Assembly: GCA_029879665.1 (NCBI GenBank)
Contig: JAOUPW010000008.1
Location: forward strand, 1-14,398
Source: Rhodospirillales bacterium
GTDB lineage: Bacteria; Pseudomonadota; Alphaproteobacteria; Rhodospirillales; JAOUPW01
DNA: 14,398 nt
Direction of reading: 5' to 3'
Part shown: one piece after another, positions 7,386-14,398 of the stretch
How the letters are laid out: the number at the start of each line of letters is the position of its first letter
Position numbering within the stretch: position 1 is the stretch's first letter
Notes under the pieces: model-generated
The model's database searches: none
What the model was told of the DNA's origin: nothing
The model's input: the letters and a program-made list of their open reading frames with translations, nothing else
Made by a program: the position numbers and the translations under genes

Positions 7386-8612
7386 TTAATGGTTTGCCCA
7401 TTCGATAGATTTCAGGTCTATACCTTCCTGCGCCATTTCCCAGAGAGGGCTCATCTGGCGCAAGCGTTCAACTTCGGAAGCAATCTTGTCGACGGCGATG
7501 TCCACTTCTTCTTCCGTGGTGAAGCGACCCAGCCCGATGCGAAGCGAGGTATGGGCCAGTTCTTCCTCGACGCCAAGGGCGCGGAGAACGTAGGACGGTT
7601 CCAACGAAGCCGAAGTACAGGCCGAACCGGAAGAAACCGCCAGATCCTTGATCCCCATCATCAGGCCCTCGCCTTCCACGTAGGCGAAGCTGAGGTTGAG
7701 GTTGCCCGGCAGGCGTTTATCCAAGTCGCCGTTCAGATATACTTCCGGCAGGCGGTCCATGATTCCCTTATAGAAACGGTCGCGCAGCATGCGTAGACGT
7801 TCAGCTTCGGCGCCCATTTCCTTTTCCGCCAGCGCGCAAGCCATACCGATGCCGACACAGAGCGGCGTCGGCAGGGTGCCGGAACGCATGCCGCGTTCCT
7901 GGCCACCGCCGTTGATCAGCGCCACCAGACGTACCCGGGGCTTGCGCCGCACATAAAGTGCGCCGATGCCCATGGGCCCGTAAACCTTGTGCCCGGAAAT
8001 GCTCATCAGGTCGATGTTCATGTCGTTCACATCCAGCGGGATCTTGCCGACCGCCTGGGCGGCGTCGGTATGAAAATAGACACCCTTCTCGCGGCAGATG
8101 GCACCGATTTCCTTAACCGGCTGAATGACGCCGATTTCATTGTTGGCGGCCATGATGGAAACGATGGCCGTCTGATCGGTAATCGCCGCTTTCAACTTTT
8201 CCAGATCAATCAAGCCGTTTTCCTGCACCGGAAGATACGTGACTTCAAACCCTTCCTGTTCCAGATGGCGGCAGGAATCGAGAACGCATTTGTGTTCGGT
8301 GACGCAGGTAATGATGTGGTTTTTCTTGTCCTTGTAGAAATGCGCCACACCCTTGATTGCCAGATTATTGGATTCCGTGGCACCGGAGGTAAAGATCACC
8401 TCCTTCGGATTGGCGCCGATTAGGCTGGCGATTTGGGCACGGGCGATTTCCACCGCCTCTTCTGCCCGCCAGCCATACGCATGACTGCGCGAATGGGGAT
8501 TGCCGAATTTCTCGTTGAAGAAGGGCAGCATGGCATCGATGACGCGAGGGTCTGTCGGCGTCGTCGCCTGATAATCAAGATAGATCGGTGATTTACTGTT
8601 GTTGGCAGTCAT
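7386..8612 (-). CDS. iscS: Cysteine desulfurase IscS
   Basis: 408 aa from the ATG at 8612 ([21 protein letters not shown]), which lies 10 nt from AGGA; an ATG at 8621 is too close to that site. This PLP enzyme converts cysteine to alanine, leaving a persulfide that is passed to IscU, MnmA (directly or through carriers) and others. The PLP-binding Lys209 is in SGHKVYGP, the stacking His107 in TEHK, and the mobile active-site Cys332 in SSGSACTSA. The C-terminal tail [21 protein letters not shown] is the IscU-binding end and matches group I IscS. It directly follows another desulfurase gene (20 nt gap). Confidence 0.97.
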   Translation of the reverse strand: MTANNSKSPIYLDYQATTPTDPRVIDAMLPFFNEKFGNPHSRSHAYGWRAEEAVEIARAQIASLIGANPKEVIFTSGATESNNLAIKGVAHFYKDKKNHIITCVTEHKCVLDSCRHLEQEGFEVTYLPVQENGLIDLEKLKAAITDQTAIVSIMAANNEIGVIQPVKEIGAICREKGVYFHTDAAQAVGKIPLDVNDMNIDLMSISGHKVYGPMGIGALYVRRKPRVRLVALINGGGQERGMRSGTLPTPLCVGIGMACALAEKEMGAEAERLRMLRDRFYKGIMDRLPEVYLNGDLDKRLPGNLNLSFAYVEGEGLMMGIKDLAVSSGSACTSASLEPSYVLRALGVEEELAHTSLRIGLGRFTTEEEVDIAVDKIASEVERLRQMSPLWEMAQEGIDLKSIEWANH

Positions 8613-8632
8613 ATTAACCATTTCCTGTTGTT

Positions 8633-9760
8633 TTACGCAGCCGGCGCAACGGAAATACCGTTGGCAGCGGTTTCAACCCGCAAGCCATTCCAGGCTTCCA
8701 CAAATAATTCGAGATCCTCTTGCGTGTTGGTCCAGCCGAGGCTGATCCGAATGAAGGACGAGGCCAGATCATCGCTCAGGGCCATGGCCTTAAGGACATG
8801 GCTGGGCGATACCTTGCCGGACGAGCATGCGGACCCGGAACTAACGGCGAAACCGACTAGGTCCAAGGTCATCACCTGAGTCTGGCTGGAAACCCCGGGA
8901 AGAGCAATGCAACTGGTGTTGGGCAGGCGGTCGGCGTTTTCGCCGATGATTACCGCTTCGGGCGCAGCCTGTTTGACGCGAACTTCCAAGCCATCGCGCA
9001 GGATAGCCATGTCGTTGGAATGACGGTTTTGCAGCGCGGTTTCTACAACCGCGCCGAAACCGGCAATGCCGGAGACGTTTTCGGTTCCGGCACGTCGGCG
9101 GCGCTCCTGACCACCGCCCAGAACCCGGGGACCAACCGAAACACCGTCGGCGTGCACAAGAGCACCGACGCCCATGGGGCCCCCCATTTTGTGTGCCGTG
9201 AGGGTCAACATATCGGCGCCGAAGGTCTTTAGGCCGATGGGAATCTTGCCCGCAGCCTGTACTGCGTCCGTATGAAAGAGCGCCCCCCGGGCATGGGCGA
9301 TGTCTGCAGCGATTGCTACCGGCTGGATGACGCCGGTTTCGTTGTTGGCGGCCATGATCGAGACCAGGGCCGGCTCTTCGGAAGCGGCCAGCATGTCATC
9401 CAGCGCCTGAAGGTCAACCACGCCGTTTCCGTCAACGGGGATAATTTCGGCATCGGCGCGCGCATCCAGCACGGCCGGATGTTCCACCGCTGAGACCAGA
9501 ACCCGCCGGCGCCCGGCGCCGTTGAGGGCCAGATCGTTGGCTTCGGTTCCGCCGCTGGTGAAGATAACGCCTCCTGCGGAGGCTTCCGCCAGAGCGGCAA
9601 CTTTTTCCCGCGCATCTTCCATCAGTTTGCGCACCTGACGCCCAAAGCCGTGCGCGGACGATGGATTGCCCGTCAGCATCAAGGCGGCGGCTACCGCGTC
9701 GGCGGCTTCCGGTCGGACCGGAGAGGTCGCATTGTGATCCAGATAAATAGCGGGTTTCAT
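8633..9760 (-). CDS. Second cysteine desulfurase, NifS/IscS type
   Basis: 375 aa group I cysteine desulfurase. Lys191 (TAHKMGGP) binds PLP, His94 (VEHP) stacks on the cofactor and Cys312 lies in SSGSACSSG. It resembles NifS or IscS2 proteins rather than canonical IscS: it is shorter, and its end ([14 protein letters not shown]) lacks the IscS tail that docks IscU. It sits between iscR (23 nt upstream) and iscS (20 nt downstream) in the same train. It may serve a different acceptor, for example a tRNA-thiolation or cofactor pathway, or work alongside IscS; sequence does not settle this. All catalytic residues are present, so it is not a decaying copy. Confidence 0.93.
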   Translation of the reverse strand: MKPAIYLDHNATSPVRPEAADAVAAALMLTGNPSSAHGFGRQVRKLMEDAREKVAALAEASAGGVIFTSGGTEANDLALNGAGRRRVLVSAVEHPAVLDARADAEIIPVDGNGVVDLQALDDMLAASEEPALVSIMAANNETGVIQPVAIAADIAHARGALFHTDAVQAAGKIPIGLKTFGADMLTLTAHKMGGPMGVGALVHADGVSVGPRVLGGGQERRRRAGTENVSGIAGFGAVVETALQNRHSNDMAILRDGLEVRVKQAAPEAVIIGENADRLPNTSCIALPGVSSQTQVMTLDLVGFAVSSGSACSSGKVSPSHVLKAMALSDDLASSFIRISLGWTNTQEDLELFVEAWNGLRVETAANGISVAPAA

Positions 9761-9783
9761 AACTCAGCCATTTTTAATATTAG

Positions 9784-10272
9784 TTATTGGGCCGCCTGCA
9801 CGGTAGCGGTGAAGGCGGTTTTCCGTTCTTCGTCGTCGAAAGATATTCCGCTGGTGCCGAGAATGCGGCGTTCACAAACGTCGGCTACGGTAACGGAACT
9901 CAAATACAAGTAAATGTGATTGCCCAGTTCCTGCCACAGGTCGTGGGTCAGGCACCTGCTCTTGTTGGAATGGCAGCCGGATGGGCTGTCTGCCTTGCAG
10001 CGGGTTGCCTTGATCGGTTCGTCCACCGCCATGATGATGTCGGAAACTCGCATTTCCGATGACTCCCGGGACAACAAGTATCCGCCGCCCGGCCCCCGGA
10101 CGCTTTTGACAAGCCCGCCCTTGCGAAGCTTGCCGAACAACTGTTCCAGGTAGGACAGGGATATTTCCTGTCGTTCCGCGACATCGGCCAACGCGATTGG
10201 CTTGCCGACGGAATGGCTGGCCAGATCCGCCATGGCCATAACGGCATAACGTCCTTTGGTGCTAAGTCTCAT
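9784..10272 (-). CDS. iscR: Fe-S cluster-sensing transcriptional regulator IscR
   Basis: 162 aa Rrf2-family regulator. MRLSTKGRYAVMAMADLA opens the winged-helix domain; the recognition segment runs through ALADVAERQEISLSYLEQLF (27-46). Cluster ligands are C92, C100, C107 and probably H110 (RCLTHDLW). In E. coli the holo-[2Fe-2S] form represses the isc promoter and falls off when clusters are scarce. Spacing of the cysteines is C-x7-C-x6-C-x2-H, slightly wider than in E. coli (C92, C98, C104, H107). AAGGAG lies 7 nt before the ATG. It follows cysE by 42 nt with no evident promoter in the gap, so it is probably transcribed from the promoter ahead of cysE. Confidence 0.96.
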   Translation of the reverse strand: MRLSTKGRYAVMAMADLASHSVGKPIALADVAERQEISLSYLEQLFGKLRKGGLVKSVRGPGGGYLLSRESSEMRVSDIIMAVDEPIKATRCKADSPSGCHSNKSRCLTHDLWQELGNHIYLYLSSVTVADVCERRILGTSGISFDDEERKTAFTATVQAAQ

Positions 10273-10314
10273 TCATAATCTCCTTGTGATGGAGTTTCAT
10301 CCGTTACACGCGCT

Positions 10315-11055
10315 CTAAGAATCTCCGCCAGAAAGGGCGGTACGGGTTTTCTTCAATACACCCTTATCGTCATCGCCTATCGCCGCTTCCAGTTCCTCAA
10401 CCCTTTCCATTAGGGTCTCAACCTGACCACGCAGATTTTCTATGGTCCGAAGTACAGGATCGGGGCAGCCTTCGGTGGGCGTCCCGTAGGCGACGAATTC
10501 CTTGGATTTGTTTTTGTCGCGGGGCATGACGACGCGGGCCGGAATACCGACGGCGGTAACTCCCGGCGGCACATCCTCAGTGACTACCGCATTGGCACCG
10601 ATGCGCGCCCCTTCGCCGATGATGATCGGCCCCAGGACTTGCGCACCCGAACCGATGATGACGCCATCTTTCAAGGTCGGATGGCGTTTTTGATCCACTT
10701 GCTTGTGGGAATCCACGGCCGGAGCGATCCCGCCAAGGGTCACCATCTGATAAATGGTGACATCGTCGCCAATATGTGAAGTCTCGCCGATGACCACGCC
10801 GGAACCGTGATCAATGACGAAGCGCTTGCCAATCTCGGCCCCCGGATGGATTTCGATACCGGTCAGGATCTTGGCAAAATGAGAAATCAGGCGTCCCAGA
10901 AGGTACCATTTCCGCCTCCAGGCACCGTGGGCGAGGCGGTAATAAACCAGGGCATGAAAGCCCGGATAGCAAAGAACCACCTCGGTTCGGGACCGGGCTG
11001 CCGGGTCGCGGGCCATGAAAGAATCAATATCTTCCTGAAATCTCTTGAAAATCAT
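10315..11055 (-). CDS. cysE: Serine O-acetyltransferase CysE
   Basis: 246 aa. Acetylates serine with acetyl-CoA to make O-acetylserine, the precursor of cysteine. The left-handed beta-helix of hexapeptide repeats runs from about residue 67 ([11 protein letters not shown]) to 175. The catalytic pair is in [11 protein letters not shown] (D82, H83), and H125 (KRHP) is the second active-site His. The N-terminal helical domain is short, as in EpsC-type enzymes. The C-terminus carries a coiled-coil-like stretch (203-228) and ends GGDS, without the terminal Ile that docks CysK in E. coli. It is the first gene of the ISC train, as in Azotobacter vinelandii, where a cysE copy also precedes iscR. Confidence 0.95.
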   Translation of the reverse strand: MIFKRFQEDIDSFMARDPAARSRTEVVLCYPGFHALVYYRLAHGAWRRKWYLLGRLISHFAKILTGIEIHPGAEIGKRFVIDHGSGVVIGETSHIGDDVTIYQMVTLGGIAPAVDSHKQVDQKRHPTLKDGVIIGSGAQVLGPIIIGEGARIGANAVVTEDVPPGVTAVGIPARVVMPRDKNKSKEFVAYGTPTEGCPDPVLRTIENLRGQVETLMERVEELEAAIGDDDKGVLKKTRTALSGGDS

Positions 11056-11124
11056 CGGTTCTCTTATATCTTAGTGAGGAATTAGGGTAATATCGGATGT
11101 TCCGGGACACTTTCCTCGGGTTTA

Positions 11125-11151
11125 TGCCGTTTCGGCGGTTTTCCGAAGGCA
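11125..11151 (-). other. Leader hairpin between isc promoter and cysE
   Basis: On the transcript TGCC-TTCGG pairs with CCGAA-GGCA across a 7-nt loop, with a 2-nt bulge: nine base pairs. It would begin about 10 nt after the predicted transcription start. No T-run follows, so it looks like a structured leader (stability or regulation) rather than a terminator. Confidence 0.45.
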
Positions 11152-11166
11152 CTGTCGGCCAACAGA

Positions 11167-11200
11167 AATATAGGATGACCAAGTTGAATGGTCAAGTATT
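11167..11200 (-). promoter_or_regulatory. Sigma70-type promoter with IscR-like operator for the cysE-isc operon
   Basis: Reading the minus strand, TTGACC (11195-11190) is followed after exactly 17 nt by TATATT (11172-11167), a near-consensus sigma70 promoter, with the start expected near 11160, about 105 nt before cysE. The -35 sits in ATACTTGACCA, which matches the left half of the 25-base E. coli type-1 IscR site (ATASYYGACT...). Over all 25 positions I count about 18 compatible bases. The same region also contains a perfect inverted repeat, TGACCA-N7-TGGTCA (11176-11194). This placement would let IscR repress its own operon, including cysE. The promoter is directly visible; IscR binding is inference. 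Confidence 0.7.
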
Positions 11201-11218
11201 TCCCGGTTATTTCTTCTC

Positions 11219-11248
11219 TTGGTTAGATTAATTCCCGACTACTGTTAT
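11219..11248 (+). promoter_or_regulatory. Weak promoter candidate for the alpha/beta hydrolase gene
   Basis: TTGGTT (11219-11224) and TGTTAT (11243-11248) are 18 nt apart on the plus strand, each only partly matching sigma70 elements. It is the best pair I can see ahead of the hydrolase gene. The inverted repeat at 11248-11263 would lie at the transcription start. Confidence 0.25.
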
Positions 11249-11263
11249 CAGGTTATTACCTGA
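11248..11263. promoter_or_regulatory. Inverted repeat TCAGGT-TATT-ACCTGA, possible operator
   Basis: A perfect 6+6 inverted repeat with a 4-nt spacer lies in the 259-bp region between cysE and the hydrolase, 51 nt before the hydrolase ATG. The size fits a dimeric repressor site; as RNA it could form a small hairpin in the leader of the plus-strand gene. No regulator is identified. Confidence 0.4.
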
Positions 11264-11314
11264 CCGGGCACCCCGTACCCGCCCAACTCATTGTCAACAA
11301 TTAAGAAGAACACC

Positions 11315-11962
11315 ATGCCCGAAGTTATTTTTAATGGTCCCGATGGTCGGCTGGAGGGACGCTACCACCACTCAAAACAGCCAAATGCTCCTGTTGCCCT
11401 GCTTTTACACCCCCATCCCCAACATGGCGGCACCATGAATAATAAGCTGGTTTTTGCCATGTATCAGGCGTTTGTGCGCCGGGGTTTTTCCGCCCTCCGC
11501 TTTAATTTTCGAGGCGTCGGCCGCTCCCAAGGCGTGTTCGACAACGGTCTCGGCGAAATGAGCGATGCCGCCACCGCCCTCGACTGGATGCAGACCTATA
11601 ATCCCAACGCCAGCGGCAGCTGGATTGGCGGTTTTTCCTTCGGCGCCTGGATCGCCATGCAACTGATGATGCGCCGTCCCGAAATCAGCGGCTTCATCTC
11701 CATCGCCCCGCCGGCCAGCCAACATGATTTTTCCTTCCTCGCGCCGTGCCCGGCCTCGGGCATGATCGTCCACGGCGACAAGGACGACGTGATTCCCATT
11801 GCCTCGGTCGACAAGTTGCGTCAGAAGCTTTCGGCGCAGAAAAACATCACCATCGATTACCGGGTGATCGAAGGCGCAGATCATTTCTTTGCCGAACATA
11901 CCGACATCCTGATCCGCCATCTTGACGATTATCTGGATAAGATGCTGACCGAAGCCGCCTGA
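11315..11962 (+). CDS. Alpha/beta hydrolase, small conserved proteobacterial type
   Basis: 215 aa from the ATG at 11315 (MPEVIFNGPDGRLEGRY); a TTG at 11291 would add eight residues and is less likely. The fold signatures are HPHPQHGGTMNNK (32-44, oxyanion region), RFNFRGVGRSQG (62-73), the nucleophile elbow GFSFG (106-110, Ser108), Asp157 in HGDKDDVIP and His190 in GADHFF, giving a full catalytic triad. There is no signal peptide, so it is cytoplasmic. It belongs to the widespread small hydrolases often annotated as KANL3/Tex30-like or simply alpha/beta hydrolase; the substrate is unknown. It is divergent from cysE and stands alone on its strand. Confidence 0.9.
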   Translation: MPEVIFNGPDGRLEGRYHHSKQPNAPVALLLHPHPQHGGTMNNKLVFAMYQAFVRRGFSALRFNFRGVGRSQGVFDNGLGEMSDAATALDWMQTYNPNASGSWIGGFSFGAWIAMQLMMRRPEISGFISIAPPASQHDFSFLAPCPASGMIVHGDKDDVIPIASVDKLRQKLSAQKNITIDYRVIEGADHFFAEHTDILIRHLDDYLDKMLTEAA

Positions 11963-12087
11963 GCAAATTCATCCGGCGAACTGGGGGCTTGTGTCCTTTG
12001 CCTCCATCAGCGCGTCGCGCCCATCGGCTCAGGGCTTCGCCCGTATCGGCCATGACTGACTTTGCCCTGTCCTCCGGTTTTCCTTGT

Positions 12088-12135
12088 TGGATATCACGGT
12101 GAGTCCCGCCGGCACCTCTTTTTCCGTGATATCCA
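12088..12135. repeat. Perfect 12-bp inverted repeat directly after anmK
   Basis: TGGATATCACGG (12088-12099) and CCGTGATATCCA (12124-12135) are exact reverse complements around a 24-nt loop. The right arm touches the anmK stop codon (12136-12138). On the plus strand the loop holds GGTG-N11-CACC followed by TCTTTTT (12098-12123), which resembles a weak intrinsic terminator for the upstream hydrolase gene. The outer arms could form a 3'-end stem on both convergent transcripts. Confidence 0.6.
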
Positions 12136-13221
12136 TCATGCCGGCTGATGAAGCACCCCCCCGGTCATGGGCGCGCTGACGCCGGTGGTGGAAGGTAGGC
12201 TTAGAGGCAGACCATAAAGGGAGCGAACGGCGAGGAAGGCGAATGCCTGAGCTTCCAGCACATCCCCCTCCCAACCCACCGTTTCCACCGGCGCGACAGA
12301 AGTCTGCAGAATCTCCGTCAAAGCAGACATCAGAGTACCGTTATGCCTACCGCCACCACATACCAGCCAGCGTTTCGGCGCTGTCGGAAAATGCTCGCGC
12401 GCTCTAGCGATACAGGCTGCGGTAAACGCTGTCAGGGTCGCCGCCCCGTCGGCAGCGGACAATCCTTTCGCAGCCTCAAGGTCGAAATCTTCCCGGTCCA
12501 GGGATTTTGGTGGCTTCCTTTGGAAATAGTTGTGCTCCATGTAGATTTTCAGACAATCCTGATTGACCTTCCCCCCCTTTGCGAGCCGGCCCCCTTCATC
12601 CATGGGCCGGCCGATTGCCGCTGCAGTCCAATCGTCGATGAGGGCGTTGCCGGGGCCAGTATCGAAAGCAAGGATGTCCCCCCCCTCTCCGATCCAGGTG
12701 ACGTTGGCGACCCCGCCGATATTGAGCACCACCAGCGGCTTATCCAATTCCCGGGCGAGGGCGGCATGATAGAGCGGTGTCAGCGGAGCCCCTTCGCCCC
12801 CTGCGGCCACGTCGCGGGCGCGGAAATCATTGACGACCCGAATTCCGGTTTCCGCCGCAAGAACGCGACCGTCGCCGATCTGGCAGGAGATGCCGGCAGA
12901 TGGATCATGGAAGACCGTCTGCCCGTGAAATCCGATTACGTCGATATTCTGCCGCAACAAACCGACTTCATCGAGAAGTGTGCGCACCGCCTCGACATGC
13001 TTAAGGGTCAGATTCCTGACGACCGAATCATCTCCGGGACCGGGCAGACGACCGAGAAGGTCACGCAGACGACGGCGGAAAAATTCGTCATAATGAAGGC
13101 TTATGGATGGGCCGGAAAAGGACACCTGTTCACCATCCGTACGAATAATGGCGGCATCGACCCCGTCCAGGGACGTCCCGCTCATCAGCCCCAGAGCCAT
13201 GAGATAGGGTCGATCCGTCAT
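12136..13221 (-). CDS. anmK: Anhydro-N-acetylmuramic acid kinase
   Basis: 361 aa from the ATG at 13221, preceded by AAGGG about 7 nt upstream; a GTG at 13245 is possible but less likely. Converts 1,6-anhydroMurNAc plus ATP to MurNAc-6-phosphate during peptidoglycan recycling in the cytoplasm. ASKHA-fold motifs are GLMSGTSLDGVD (11-22, phosphate binding), GFHGQT (97-102), NIGGVANVTW (167-176), FDTGPGN (186-192, catalytic Asp187) and VCGGGRHN (287-294). The length matches the family (about 360-370). It is convergent with the hydrolase and divergent from tyrS across 118 nt, a neighbourhood I recall from other alphaproteobacteria. No promoter of good quality was seen. Confidence 0.95.
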   Translation of the reverse strand: MTDRPYLMALGLMSGTSLDGVDAAIIRTDGEQVSFSGPSISLHYDEFFRRRLRDLLGRLPGPGDDSVVRNLTLKHVEAVRTLLDEVGLLRQNIDVIGFHGQTVFHDPSAGISCQIGDGRVLAAETGIRVVNDFRARDVAAGGEGAPLTPLYHAALARELDKPLVVLNIGGVANVTWIGEGGDILAFDTGPGNALIDDWTAAAIGRPMDEGGRLAKGGKVNQDCLKIYMEHNYFQRKPPKSLDREDFDLEAAKGLSAADGAATLTAFTAACIARAREHFPTAPKRWLVCGGGRHNGTLMSALTEILQTSVAPVETVGWEGDVLEAQAFAFLAVRSLYGLPLSLPSTTGVSAPMTGGVLHQPA

Positions 13222-13289
13222 ACCAATCCCTTCGTAAAATCCCACATGCCGTTGTATGGTAGCAGGTGATTGTGTTACTTACGCCCCCT

Positions 13290-13305
13290 TCCGGCAAGTG
13301 CCGGA
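13290..13305. other. Palindromic hairpin in the anmK-tyrS intergenic region
   Basis: T-CCGGC-AAGT-GCCGG-A forms a 6-bp stem with a 4-nt loop, 34 nt before the tyrS ATG. It could be an operator or a leader hairpin. I found no T-box-like features, which would not be expected in this type of organism in any case. Confidence 0.3.
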
Positions 13306-13339
13306 TGAAAAACCGCCAGAACCGAAAGATACCCTGCTC

Positions 13340-14398
13340 ATGGCCACTTACCGCTCGGACTTCATTAAAATCGCAACCGAACGAGGGTTCTTTCATCAAT
13401 GCACGGACCTTGAGGCCTTGGACGACCTGGCCAGCAAGGAAATCGTGTCTGCCTATATCGGTTTTGATTGCACCGCCCCCAGTTTGCATGCCGGAAGCCT
13501 GGTTTCGATCATGCTGCTTCGCGCCCTGCAGCAGAGCGGACACAAACCGATCGTCCTGATGGGGGGCGGCACCACCAAGGTCGGCGATCCTTCCGGCAAG
13601 GACGAATCCCGCCAGTTGCTGAGCGAAGAACAAATCGCCGCCAACATGAACGGAATCAAGCAGGTTTTTTCCAAGTTTCTGACCTTCGGCGACGGCCCCA
13701 CCGATGCCATCATGGTCAACAACGCCGACTGGCTGGACGAGTTGCAATACATCCCCTTTCTGCGCGATTACGGCCGTCATTTTTCAATCAACAGAATGCT
13801 CGGGTTCGAGTCCGTAAAATTGCGTCTTGAGAGGGAACACCCCCTCACCTTTCTCGAATTCAATTACATGATCCTTCAGGCGTATGATTTCCTGGAGCTA
13901 AGCCGCCGGCAGAATTGCCTGCTGCAAATGGGCGGGTCTGACCAGTGGGGCAACATCGTCAACGGGGTCGAACTGGGCCGCCGCATCGACAATCGCTCGC
14001 TCTATGGGTTGACCACGCCGCTACTGACCACGTCGTCGGGCGCCAAGATGGGAAAAACCGCCGCCGGCGCCGTATGGCTCAACGAAGATATGCTCAGCGC
14101 CTATGATTATTGGCAATACTGGCGCAATACAGAAGACGACGACGTTGGGCGGTTCATGAAGTTGTTTACCGATCTTCCTCTCGACGAAATCGAACGCCAG
14201 GAGAAACTCGAAGGAAACGAAATCAACGAGGCCAAGAAAACGCTCGCAACTGAAGCGACGAAACTTTGCCATGGTGCCGAAGCCGCAAAAGGGGCGGCGG
14301 AAACGGCGCGCAAGACCTTCGAAGAAGGAACGTTAGGCGAGGATCTGCCAAGCGTGAATGTGCCTCGGGCCGAACTGGACCAGGGTATTCCAGCTTTC
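13340..14398 (+). CDS. tyrS: Tyrosyl-tRNA synthetase (3' end outside the window)
   Basis: 353 codons are present without a stop; the family is usually about 410-420 aa, so roughly the last 60 residues (end of the S4-like RNA-binding domain) are missing. Class I synthetase that charges tRNA-Tyr. Evidence: [16 protein letters not shown] (39-54) with the HIGH variant LHAGS, the [13 protein letters not shown] loop (75-87), tyrosine-binding QAYDF (180-184) and [10 protein letters not shown] (196-205), and the KMSKS equivalent AKMGKT (235-240). The start [17 protein letters not shown] is a typical beginning. There is only a weak ribosome site. It is divergent from anmK. The frame is intact throughout the visible part. 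Confidence 0.96.
   Translation, partial: MATYRSDFIKIATERGFFHQCTDLEALDDLASKEIVSAYIGFDCTAPSLHAGSLVSIMLLRALQQSGHKPIVLMGGGTTKVGDPSGKDESRQLLSEEQIAANMNGIKQVFSKFLTFGDGPTDAIMVNNADWLDELQYIPFLRDYGRHFSINRMLGFESVKLRLEREHPLTFLEFNYMILQAYDFLELSRRQNCLLQMGGSDQWGNIVNGVELGRRIDNRSLYGLTTPLLTTSSGAKMGKTAAGAVWLNEDMLSAYDYWQYWRNTEDDDVGRFMKLFTDLPLDEIERQEKLEGNEINEAKKTLATEATKLCHGAEAAKGAAETARKTFEEGTLGEDLPSVNVPRAELDQGIPAF

Noticed and set aside
8633..8879. Possible decay or frameshift in the first desulfurase because of its short tail
   Set aside because: The frame is continuous for 375 codons with all catalytic residues; the short tail fits NifS-type enzymes.
10273..10314. Separate iscR promoter in the cysE-iscR gap
   Set aside because: Only 42 nt with no -35/-10 pair; the visible sequence is mainly the ribosome site. 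A promoter inside cysE cannot be excluded.
12011..12050. Small GGGC-TTC-GCCC hairpin as terminator of the hydrolase gene
   Set aside because: The stem is only four pairs and no T-tract follows; the structure at 12088-12135 is a better candidate.
13130..13780. 216-codon minus-strand ORF opposite the tyrS start
   Set aside because: tyrS on the plus strand has all synthetase motifs in frame; this is its shadow and also overlaps the true anmK start.

Overview
The window looks like chromosomal DNA of an alphaproteobacterium, probably a Rhodospirillales-type lineage. This is inferred from moderately high GC, the character of the proteins as I remember their families, and a complete ISC iron-sulfur operon (many other alphaproteobacteria rely on SUF). 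It carries core metabolism. I see no mobile element, tRNA, rRNA or CRISPR array.

Layout. A secreted metallo-beta-lactamase-fold protein (42-962, +) converges on a minus-strand gene train from 11055 down to 970. In transcription order this train is cysE, iscR, a NifS-type cysteine desulfurase, iscS, iscU, iscA, hscB, hscA, fdx, iscX, an unnamed 114-aa protein, a DUF599 membrane protein and mnmA. Spacings range from an 8-nt overlap (fdx/iscX) to about 100 nt (hscA/fdx). To the right lie an alpha/beta hydrolase (11315-11962, +), anmK (12136-13221, -) and the divergent tyrS (13340 to the window edge, +, cut off at its 3' end).

How the genes work together. CysE activates serine for cysteine synthesis. 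Two desulfurases take sulfur from cysteine. IscU assembles the cluster with electrons from Fdx and modulation by IscX, and HscB/HscA release it to acceptors through the LPPVK motif of IscU. IscA is a carrier. MnmA uses IscS-derived sulfur for tRNA 2-thiouridine. The train is therefore a cysteine-to-sulfur-to-cofactor and tRNA pathway.

Regulation. A near-consensus sigma70-type promoter (TTGACC, 17 nt, TATATT; minus strand, 11167-11195) lies upstream of cysE rather than iscR. Its left half matches an E. coli type-1 IscR site, which suggests that IscR controls cysE together with the whole operon. The leader, and several junctions inside the operon, contain GC-rich hairpins.

Most interesting points: the cysE-led, IscR-like promoter; the tetracysteine N-terminus of HscB, resembling mitochondrial HSC20; tandem desulfurases with different C-termini; an unnamed small protein between iscX and mnmA; a metallo-beta-lactamase-fold protein whose first metal motif is replaced; and a 12-bp perfect inverted repeat directly after anmK.
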